Assembly: GCA_963585895.1 (NCBI GenBank)
Contig: OY757911.1
Span: forward strand, 93,985,443-94,049,442
Direction: 5' to 3'
Source: Sepioteuthis lessoniana
Taxonomy: Eukaryota; Mollusca; Cephalopoda; Myopsida; Loliginidae
DNA length: 64,000 nt
Shown here: positions 56,255 to 64,000 of the stretch, piece after piece
How positions within the stretch are numbered: position 1 is the stretch's first letter
Layout: each line of letters begins with the position of its first letter
Notes under the pieces: generated by a model
Seen by the model: the letters and a program-made list of their open reading frames with translations, nothing else
Database searches by the model: none
Told to the model about the DNA's origin: nothing
Program-made: the position numbers and the translations under genes

Positions 56255-56690
56255 TTCATAGAACTGTCAGTTCATTTTGCTGTGTGTAAAAAAAAAAAAT
56301 GACTGATATTTAATTGTTTGTAATGCATAGTTATACATAGAACCATTTAACACAGTGAAAACTAATGCTTATCATTGAATACAATTATTAGTGAGATAGC
56401 AATAATTAAAACCATCTAAATGTGCAGAAATAGTAATTCTAGTGTGCAAACTGATTAGTTTTACATACAAAATGTGTTCAAACAAATGACAGATTTTAAC
56501 TCTAATTTTGCAGTACTTAGAATTTAATGATGTGAATCAAATAGTTCCGACTTATCTAAAAATGTTAATAACAAAATGTGTTTACAAATCATAGATATTT
56601 AATTCATTATGTATGAAGAGGATTTGCCATAAACGTAAACCAGTTATGAGTAAACTGAAAATCTAAACCAATCAGAACGAAAAATAAGTA
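56255..56690 (+). repeat. SINE-A body and tail remnant beyond mariner
   Basis: Subtype-b units ('aaccatttaacacagtg', 'gtgttcaaacaaatgacag', 'aatagcaataattaaaaccatctaaatgtg') and a poor tail ('ggatttgccataaacgtaaaccag'). It is the likely 3' part of the SINE-A interrupted by the mariner. Confidence 0.6.
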
Positions 56691-57564
56691 AGTTAGACTC
56701 AAAATATCTAAATATTCCATTCAACTGAACGAGTGTAGTATTCAAAGCATGTTGAATAAAAATTCACCTGATTATCGACAACGTTTAACTGAATCGTGAG
56801 TTTTTATCCCCTCTTATTAACTTTATATTTATATATAACTTTTCGATTTGTGAATTACATTAACTCCAGAGATACAAGACCACAAACATGAAATATTGAT
56901 ATTTTCTTGTTTTAGGAAGTCTGTGTCTAAATTAAAGATTTTATGTCAAAAGAAGGAAATAGATTATTTAACATACATCAGTTTCTGCAAAAGTAGATTA
57001 TACTTTAGTTTTGATAAGGTGCATGGTATCTCTTATCTTTTAACTATATTTGTACCTTAGACTTTATAAATTATTTCAATATTTGTCTTTTAAAACATAG
57101 ATTAGCATCAAGAATTATAAATGTACGGTCCAAATATTTTCGACAAAATATTCACAAAATTCAAAGCAAGGTGATGCTTTTTTTTCTTTGAAATGACATA
57201 GATCTCAACAAAATTGCACTTGAAATAAAAGATGTAATGACATAATCCAGTGTGCTGATGCAGTAACGTATTTCCATACGTTTCGAATCCAGTCCAAATT
57301 TCTACTAGATATACAAGTTTTCCAATATTTTTTTTTTTTTGTATGTTCGTCTTGAATGTTAAGTTCTGCTATACTACACTTGGACTTTATATGAACGTAT
57401 GACTTGAGATGTATTTTGTTTATTTTTCTTATTTTCGTAATCCTTATTTTTGGGGAGAGTTGGGTTGACAAATGACTTAAAATTTTCTAAAGCTTCAATT
57501 GCTTTTATATTAAATGTTTTTCTTCTTGCATATGAAAAAATAAATCAAGAGATCAATATACTTC
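56691..57564. other. spacer, nothing recognised
   Basis: AT-rich with T runs; no match. Confidence 0.4.
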
Positions 57565-57822
57565 AGAATACCGGTCCATTCAACTGGATCAAAAGAATCC
57601 GTCCTCTGAATCTCAGTGGAAGGATAGGAGCCTCTCCACGAGTGTCTTTCATATGATTATAAACTGCATCTGGTGGCAAGGCTCCTGGCCTAGAGATTTG
57701 GGGAATGTGGAGTACCACTTCATTACTATAACTTCCAGGTACACTCTGACCTGGTGAGGTTATATGCGTTTGGGTCTCATCTATGGGTCAAATTGAACAG
57801 TTCAATCATTTACTAACGTTGA
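57565..57822 (+). repeat. SINE-A 5' part, split by SINE-B
   Basis: Diverged head, then 'ggagcctctccacgagtgtctt', 'gcatctggtggcaaggctcctgg', 'gatttggggaatgtggagtaccacttcattac', 'tgggtctcatctatgggtcaaattgaac'. The body is cut at about 57822 by a SINE-B. Confidence 0.8.
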
Positions 57823-58018
57823 AATAGTTGGCCGATCATAGTGGAGGGAGACCCAAATGCCCCCTTTTCAATAGTTGCTACACCGACGTTTAGGGGAGAG
57901 CACTACTCTTTTTCTTGGATTGCTCCACTTTCCCACCTAAAATGCTTAGTGTAAAGCAAGAAGACATCAAGTACCAATGGACCAATGGCGAAAATTCTAA
58001 CCATAATACCAATGGGCC
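57823..58018 (-). repeat. SINE-B copy, internally deleted, nested in SINE-A
   Basis: 'agttggccgatcatagtgga', 'caatagttgctacaccgac', 'ttggattgctccactttccc', then a jump to 'gacatcaagtaccaa' and 'tggaccaatggcgaaaattctaacc'. The B-box region is deleted. Confidence 0.8.
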
Positions 58019-58039
58019 AGTAAATGTATAAACCAAATG

Positions 58040-58240
58040 ATGTAAAATCTTATTTTTGCATAGGAATGCTTGAAACCATCGGTAGATAAATAGAACTTTT
58101 AGTGTTAGATAACTGTACTCGAAAACATTTATTGTGTGCAAACAATAAATAGAAATATTTAAAATCATTTAATTGTGTTCAAACAAATAATCTCTGGCTT
58201 TAAAAAAAATACGAAGAAACTATTTCTTTACAAATAATAT
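58040..58240 (+). repeat. SINE-A body continued, subtype b
   Basis: 'ggaatgcttgaaaccatcgg', 'aaaatcatttaattgtgttcaaacaaataatctctggcttt' are subtype-b body units and continue the copy started at 57565. It is then cut by the RTE fragment. Confidence 0.65.
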
Positions 58241-58244
58241 ATAC

Positions 58245-58814
58245 GTAGACAAATTCACGTACCTAGGAAGCAGCGTCGAATCAACCGAAAAGGACATCGA
58301 AACGAGGTTAACGAAAGCATGGACAGATATCAATAGGCTATCGACTATATGGAAATCAGACCTAACCGATAAAATGAAACGCAGTTTCTTCCAGGCAGCG
58401 GTCACATCGATACTGCTATATGGATGCACTACATGGACGCTAACAAAACGGCTGGAGAAGAAACTAGATGGCAATTACACAAGAATGCTGCGTGCAATCC
58501 TCAACAAGTCCTGGCAGCAACACCCCACAAGACACCAACTGTACGGCCACCTGCCCCCTATCACGAAAACTATTCAAGTTAGGCGAACCAGACATGCAGG
58601 ACACTGCTAGAGAAGCAGAGATGAACTCATAAGAGATGTACTCTTATGGATCCCCACACACGGCCGCGCAAAAGCAGGACGACCAGCACGAACGTACATT
58701 CAGCAGCTATGTGAGGATACAGGTTGTTGTCCTGAAGACCTGCCTAGGGCGATGAACGATAGGGAGGAGTGGCGAGAGAAGGTCAGGGATATCCGTGCTG
58801 CCAGCACGATATGA
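58245..58814 (+). pseudogene. RTE-type reverse transcriptase C-terminal fragment
   Basis: Starts abruptly at the codons for VDKFTYLGSS and runs in one frame to the family C terminus (RVRDIRAASTI, stop TGA at 58812). It closely matches residues 197-385 of the frame at 11072. One nonsense change, TGG to TAG in the conserved HAGHCW motif at about 58608-58610, interrupts it. The (ATG)n tail follows at once. It contains no catalytic RT block; only the C-terminal domain is present. Confidence 0.92.
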
Positions 58815-58832
58815 TGATGATGATGATGATAA
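58812..58832. repeat. (ATG)n tail of RTE element
   Basis: Six ATG-type units that include the stop codon; the start of the repeat is the last codon of the reverse transcriptase. Confidence 0.92.
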
Positions 58833-58987
58833 TCAGGAATAATTTATATCTATTAAAGGGAATAATATACAAGACTTGATACTCCATATAGCCAACCAAC
58901 CATACGGTTGAAAGTAGCAGTTTTGTTTTGGTTCGCATGTATCATTGCATTATCTTAAATTATATAGAGCTATGTATTTTTATGAAG
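58833..58987. other. spacer, nothing recognised
   Basis: 'ggaataatttata' soon after the tail resembles 'aaataatatata' just before the RTE fragment and could be a decayed target duplication. Confidence 0.3.
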
Positions 58988-59276
58988 ATTAGTTACATTA
59001 AAGTAAAAGTAAAGTTGGCGACGTCAGTCAAGGGTGACCGAAGGCTCCCTTTTCGATAGCTGTAAACTAAGGTGTAGGGGAGGGCACTTCTCCTTTCCCT
59101 GGATTGCTTTACTTTACCCTTGATCCTTACCTTATATTGCTGAGTGTTAAGCAAGGCGGCATCAAGTGCCATTTTTTGAGTCTTTGGTATGACTCGACCT
59201 GGGATTGAACCCCGGTCTCCCGGGCCACTGGCGAACATTCTAACCATCATGCCAATGTCCGGTAAATTAGTTATAT
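58988..59276 (-). repeat. SINE-B copy, complete, with target duplication
   Basis: ATTAGTTACAT (58988-58998) and ATTAGTTATAT (59266-59276) flank a complete minus-strand copy with intact B box (GGTTCAATCCC on the minus strand) and the CTTA-type end. The minus-strand open frame across it is not a gene. Confidence 0.92.
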
Positions 59277-60342
59277 ATTTAAAAAAAAAAAAACAATATT
59301 TGGTCAAATAATGTTATTAGCTCGGTGAATTTATTTACATTGAGCTCTTTACCAGGAATATTCAGATATTCGAAATTTGAATAATTTATTTCTCCTGACG
59401 GAATTGTTCCCTACTCCGTATTTACTGGATCGAAGAATACTTTATATATAGGAACTCTGAACAATGACTGTTTCAATGTAATCGCATTAATGCTACTTGT
59501 GCGTGTGTGAAAAATATGCATCGTAAAAAACTTAAAAGACTGATTTAAAACATGTAATCAAACAAGAATTCCTGTTTAAAAAAAGTTTATTTTTCTGACG
59601 ATTTCATGAGGATTTTCTCGATTGGACCGTGATTCTTTCCTGAAATTTAATTCACTTTTTTTTAACCGTAGTTTACCTTTTATAACTTTCCCCGAAAGTT
59701 CTTCCAGAAAAATAATTCCGTCATATAAAGTCAAGGTCATTATTGAGCTGCTGGCGAGTGGAGTTTGAGCGCTACACAGGGCCTTAAATTGAACCGTAAA
59801 CAACCAAGGTGACGATTGCTTCAATACCAACTACGGTCATTTTTTCTTTAAGTAAGAATATATTATAGTATTTTGAAATAGCTTTAGCGAGGAAAATTAA
59901 GTGACAGCCCTTATCCATGCATTTAGCCAAACAAACCGATTCAGATTTTTAACTTTAAAACATTAAGATTCAATTAGGATCCGTATACATATGAAACTTT
60001 ACAGATGACAAGATAGTAGATATATATATATCAATGTTAACCGAAAACACTAGTACTGAATATTAAAATTTGCTTATTTTTAAATGCCTGTCCAAACTGT
60101 TCTTGGCGGCAACTGCTGTGGTCAGCGCTGGTAAAATATTCTTTAAAAGTTAATTGGGCATCTTGCGTACGATACTGTTGTGGCCTTGAAGGCCAGAAAT
60201 CAATAAAACAGATGTATGGTTTACAGCAGCATATTTTTACGCAAATACAGAGAGTAACGGTTACCGATGGCTAACTAGACTCGCTTATCGAATCAGTCAC
60301 TATATATAATGTCGGGGAGGGTCTATGCATTGACGTCATATG
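59277..60342. other. spacer, nothing recognised
   Basis: AT-rich with an A run at about 59281-59293. The minus frame at 59576-59830 has no recognised motif. Confidence 0.4.
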
Positions 60343-61262
60343 GTGTATCACCGTTAAAGATACTAAACTGCATATGAACGTGAGTCTTTCGCTCTGGAAG
60401 GTGTGGAGTACCATTACTTTCAGTTCTACTCTGACTCACAGAGTAGCCCTGTTGGCTGGAACACAAGAATACGCTGACTGCACCTCTGAAGAATAAGACC
60501 ACACCACTTAAATTTCCTGGGTATAACATAAAAAAAATTCTCATGGTAAGGCTCATCGAGCTTTGGAAAATGTTGACTCTAGGTAAACTCTAAACCGGAG
60601 TGTTTGTACTTGTTTGTGCCTCACCTATAAATCAGACAAATCTATTTAATAATTTACTATGCTTGAAATCATTTAAATGTGTACAAACAAATGATTAATA
60701 TTAAATTGAATTATTAGTATTTAATAACAATACTTAAAACCATTAAACTTTATGCAAATGAACGCATAATGTTGGATAGAAATATTAGTGATGGTTAACA
60801 ATACTTGAAAACATGTGACTGTGTATAAGTAAATGATTAAAATTATTAACTGTACTAAAAGATTCTCAATATTAAGTTTGATTTGATGACTTTAAAGCTA
60901 GAATTACAAATGTTAAATAGCAATACTCGAAATTAGTTAATCGTGTGGCTCGAACTCATTCAAAAATAAAATGAACAAAGTGCTTGATTTCAAATCTATA
61001 TATAAGAGGTTTTAACATTAAATAACAACCAAGGGTTAATATTGCCTTAAGCTAATCATACCTAGTGTGGAAGTGTCTGTTAGTCCCATCTATATGTCAT
61101 ATAGACCAGTTTGAAATTAATTCGTATTTGATAGGATCGTGTCCAGGAAAACTCATAAAACAGCAACAGAACATTTTAATATGAACGTAAAAGGAACGCG
61201 ATTAGTTAACCTATATGCTTAATATAAACCTAGACAGTTTGACATGCTGTTAAAATCAATGG
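60343..61262 (+). repeat. outer SINE-A copy, subtype c, split by another SINE-A
   Basis: The core piece at 60343-60436 ('aagatactaaactgcatatga', 'aaggtgtggagtaccattac', 'actctgactcacagagt') continues at 61059 ('agtgtggaagtgtctgttagtcccatctatatg') with a subtype-c body and tail (gtttgacatgctgttaaaatcaatgg) up to 61262. A whole SINE-A lies between the two parts. Confidence 0.75.
60441..61058 (+). repeat. inner SINE-A copy, subtype b, long tandem body
   Basis: Head 'agccctgttggctggaacac', 'gaatacgctgactgcacctctg', core, then about five decayed subtype-b units (…cttgaaaccatttaa-tgtgtacaaacaaatgattaatatt…) from about 60640 to 60980 and tail 'ttaacattaaataacaaccaagggttaatattgcc'. It is nested in the outer copy in the same orientation. 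Confidence 0.8.
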
Positions 61263-61337
61263 CTTTTGGATATTGATGAAGATTACAGCAGTCTACGCAA
61301 AACGAAATGGAATGCTTCTCAAAAGGAAAAAAAACGA

Positions 61338-61386
61338 GCGCATACATACATATATCCATACATACATACATATATCCATACATATT
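61338..61386. repeat. (CATA)n-type microsatellite
   Basis: Imperfect CATA/CATATATC units across about 48 bp. Confidence 0.85.
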
Positions 61387-61834
61387 ACTCTAAATATACT
61401 TTCAGTATAATGGTTATCTATACGTTTTTTATACTGATTTCCCCCTGGGTAAGGACGGTTATTAACCTTTTAACAGCATACAACGCAACCCAACCATTGA
61501 TGTGAGTTGTTGACTTCTGACCTTCAATACAACAATGATAAAAAAAACAATGTTTTTCTATTCACCTGTCTACTAACTTTTCAAAGTGTGTTGCAGTCTC
61601 TATTAGAGTATCTACGTTGACCATTGGAAGGATATTGATTATTGCTCGTCTTCGTCACCTGTCCGTTCATGCCATTCAATTCTATTACGTCGTCAGCCAA
61701 GTGTTCTCAATCATCTGATATTTCCTGGGTACTTTTACGTTCTGTACTTCTTTCTTTTTTTCATACACATGTGTTCTTCTGACCCTCACCATGATTGTAC
61801 GCATCTTTTTGAAGAAGCCCTACCTTTCTTTTGT
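61387..61834. other. spacer, pyrimidine-leaning
   Basis: No match; T- and C-rich on the plus strand from about 61560 onward. Confidence 0.4.
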
Positions 61835-62240
61835 GAAATAGTGTCCTGCACCACATGACATTGCCTTTTCTCAGTTGCGTGTCAACAGCTTCATTACATA
61901 TTCGTGGCTGCATAACTTTTATTCTCTCTGAGACAGCTTTTCGTTTTAAGCCATTATTTTATTTTGCAGGTTTCGTGTTTCTTTATGGATTTTCTATTTT
62001 CATTCTCCCTTCCTTTTGAAACTGTTCCTTGTGTCACATAACATTCTCTTCTCTCATTTACATGTCAACACATTCATTATATTTTAGATCTCTATAAGAT
62101 TTATTCCCCAGCAAACACATTTTCTTTCGCTTAGATTTGCTGTTGGCAGTTTTTCCATGTTTCTTTCAAATGTTCACCTGTTAAATTCATTTCTCACCTT
62201 TTTTCTTATTTTGTAACAAAATAAATGCTTCCCAGTGGCA
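61835..62240. repeat. degenerate tandem repeat, period about 170-175 bp
   Basis: Ordered words recur: 'ttgtgaaatagtgtcctgcaccacatgacatt', 'gtgtcaacagcttcattacat', 'tttcgtgtttcttt' at about 61835-61985, and 'ttgaaactgttccttgtgtcacataacatt', 'catgtcaacacattcattat', 'ttccatgtttctttc' at about 62010-62170. A third weak start is at about 62226. Confidence 0.5.
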
Positions 62241-62439
62241 GGACATAGTCCCTTTTCTTCTGTTAAACGGATTCGTTGGTTCTTTCTAACCTCACATTTT
62301 ACTTCTTTTTAAAGGATTATTTTAATTCTTCTTTTTAATTATAACCTTTTTCTTTTTTTGAAATTATATCTTAATCCGTGGCTCTTTTCTTTTTTTCTTC
62401 TTTTTTTTGTTACTTTCTAAATATTTTTTTAAAAATATT

Positions 62440-62503
62440 TATTTCCGTGTATTACCTGTATGCTCTTTCGCGAATTACACTTCTATCTATCTTTTGAATT
62501 ATT

Positions 62504-62546
<43 letters not shown>

Positions 62547-62700
62547 TTATTCATTTTTTCCGTGTATTACCTAGCTGTTTTTTTCTCGGCCTATTCCCAG
62601 TTCTTTTTTTTCGTTCTGTTACCTTTCTCCTTTTATCGTCCTATTGCCTGTCTCTTTTGCTCGGCCAAAACCATTTTCCGCTATTTTTCTATCCATATTT
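62440..62700. repeat. pyrimidine-rich degenerate repeats with (TC)n core
   Basis: A (TC)n run at about 62507-62541 is flanked by repeated words 'tttccgtgtattacct' (62443 and 62558) and 'cctattgcctgtctcttttgctcggcc'/'ttttctcggcctattcc'. Strong C/T bias on the plus strand extends from about 61990 to 62880. Confidence 0.6.
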
Positions 62701-63054
62701 GTCCTTGCTTTACACTTTTTCAATCTTTCTTAATTATTTTCTATATCCTGATTCAATAATTTTCTCTCCATATGTCTATATTTACCTTCTATCAAATTCC
62801 TTCATTCTTGGCTACATTTATTTTTCTTTGTTATCATTTACACTTTTCATTTTTTATCTTTCTTGAATCAATCATTTCCTTTCTCGATAAAAGAAAAAGT
62901 TTCATTCTCTAGCTCTACGGATCTACACATTTTTTTACTTTTAATTAATCTAGTCTCCGAGGATATTTCTTTATTTGTACTTCTTTTCTTCAAATAACTC
63001 ATCGTATCTCTTTCATTGAACTTTTTCTAAAAACGAACTTATTCGTCCATTTCC
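62701..63054. other. pyrimidine-rich spacer
   Basis: C/T-biased, no match. Open frames through it are low complexity. Confidence 0.4.
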
Positions 63055-63330
63055 ATGTCTGATACTCAATGGTGGTAACCACTTTTGTCATCTTGTTTCT
63101 AAGCAACCAATGCATTGATATTTCCCGCGAGGAGAACAACGTAGATTGCTTTATGCAAACACCTTCGATGACTTATTCTCGTGATCACCATTCTGATAGA
63201 AATGGAAGGCTTGCAGTGAAGTTTTGGACGAAAAAGAAAAGATGAATTCATCCTTACTATTTATTTATTTCATCGTTGAAGACTAATTCATGTTGACACT
63301 TGAACAGTCACGTCTCCCCAGAAAGTTGCG
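63055..63330. promoter_or_regulatory. promoter-like patch: RUNX-, X-box-, CCAAT- and E2F-like sites
   Basis: GTGGTAACCAC (about 63073, contains AACCAC), then the reverse complement of an X-box GTTGCTTAGAAAC (63095-63107) directly next to CCAAT, then TTTCCCGC (63121-63128), a perfect E2F-type word, within 60 bp. The patch is GC-richer than its flanks and has no repeat match. No gene start can be shown on either side. Confidence 0.35.
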
Positions 63331-63499
63331 CGTACATCCGCGCTTCTGGTGTTGTTGTTAAAAGAATATTTGGCAACGTTCAGTATAATTTCACATGTCC
63401 AAAAACCGCAAAAAAAACATGTGAAGCAAAGTTTTCAGTATAACAAGCTATCCTGAATATCATTATGCTTATTGGTACCGTGCCAAACTCCGTTAAACT

Positions 63500-63518
63500 C
63501 TCTCTCTCACATATGTTA

Positions 63519-63555
<37 letters not shown>

Positions 63556-63564
63556 GTGTGTGTG
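63500..63564. repeat. compound (TC)n / (TA)n / (TG)n microsatellite
   Basis: A short TC run, then about 16 TA units (63521-63553), then TG units. Confidence 0.93.
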
Positions 63565-64000
63565 AGCATTTCAATATACTGTGGAATAGTAACCAACGAC
63601 TACTGTATCGGTAATGGTTAATCGTTTGATTGAGGATTGAAGCACAGAATCTCTTGAAGGGCCTATAGATTCTGGTGAACTTGATAAGTCCTGGTTAGCT
63701 CCAGTTCTCAGTCCTTTGTGCAATATCAAACTTATCTTGTCACAACTAGCAAACCAACAGAGATGTTAACATTTTTCAACACGTATTTATTTCGGCTGCT
63801 AGCTTTTTTAAAGACCAATTTAAAAATTCTCAGCTTGGTACCATTTTCTAAGAATGTTAGAGTAGATAGGACGTTAGAAAATAATTATCCAATGTTTATA
63901 ATTAATAGATTTCGAGTTTTTTCGACAATCATCGGACATTATTAATAAAAGAAACAAATACTGACAAATTCTATAATGAATGGTATTGATCAGAGTTGAT
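63565..64000. other. spacer, nothing recognised
   Basis: No family match; the 75-codon frame at 63718-63945 has no motif. Confidence 0.4.

Noticed and set aside
58993..59307. 104-codon minus-strand frame
   Set aside because: It is read-through of a SINE-B copy; the similarity to the frame at 49084 is due to the shared SINE.
62460..62866. Membrane-like hydrophobic frames (SLSLSL, FFFF)
   Set aside because: They are products of the pyrimidine-rich low-complexity tract.
1..64000. CRISPR arrays, bacterial operons, phage or integrated virus genes
   Set aside because: No regularly spaced direct repeats with unique spacers, no polycistronic gene order and no viral motifs were seen; composition and repeats are those of an animal genome.

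Overview
This is an AT-rich metazoan nuclear window with no operons, bacterial ribosome-binding sites, real tRNA/rRNA genes or recognisable host protein-coding gene. What can be recognised is almost entirely interspersed repeats, microsatellites and unannotatable AT-rich spacer. The mix of RTE-type LINE fragments ending in (ATG)n, mariner and Tc1-type DNA transposon relics, several tRNA-derived SINE families and long (AT)n runs suggests a large, repeat-rich invertebrate genome. A mollusc, probably a cephalopod, is my best guess, but this is an inference from the repeat style and not from a marker gene.

Repeat families are labelled here for convenience. SINE-A (more than 20 copies) has a stem-forming 5' head, a conserved core of about 200 bp, a variable body that is often tandemly repeated, and a 3' hairpin tail; three tail/body subtypes (a, b, c) can be told apart. 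SINE-B (about 10 copies) has a clear tRNA-like head with A and B boxes and a (CTTA)n end. SINE-C has another tRNA-like head and borrows the SINE-A 3' hairpin tail. Module D is a second tRNA-like unit that in some places follows a C-type unit, giving a dimeric SINE. Several copies keep target-site duplications, which fixes their ends.

Layout: 1-10.8 kb is spacer with scattered SINE-A/B copies, one minisatellite and two hammerhead-like motifs. 10.8-15.3 kb holds the best coding sequence of the window (a 5'-truncated RTE reverse transcriptase with an open frame, minus strand), SINE-A copies, a long (AT)n run and an internally deleted mariner. 15.3-37 kb is SINE-A/B/C/D fragments, (AT)n arrays and a GC-richer open frame of unknown nature near 24.3-24.7 kb. 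37-43 kb is dense in SINEs and contains a SINE-A copy split by a 655-bp retrocopy with a perfect 19-bp target duplication. 43.1-44.0 kb is GC-richer and promoter-like (CCAAT boxes, X-box/RFX-like sites, splice-donor-like site). 44.5-52 kb is SINEs plus a decayed RTE fragment. 53.9-58.8 kb is a transposon nest: a decayed Tc1-type transposase, a near full-length but dead mariner inside SINE-A, SINE-B inside SINE-A, and a second RTE 3' fragment. 59-64 kb has a SINE nested in a SINE, pyrimidine-rich degenerate tandem repeats and a second promoter-like patch.

The elements do not form a cooperating host pathway. The functional logic is parasitic: the RTE and mariner copies here are defective, and the SINEs would depend on a LINE enzyme supplied elsewhere, probably by recognition of the shared 3' hairpin. 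I found no convincing new multi-gene system. The most unusual items are the VNTR-bodied SINE-A family, the hammerhead-like motifs, and the young nested retrocopy.
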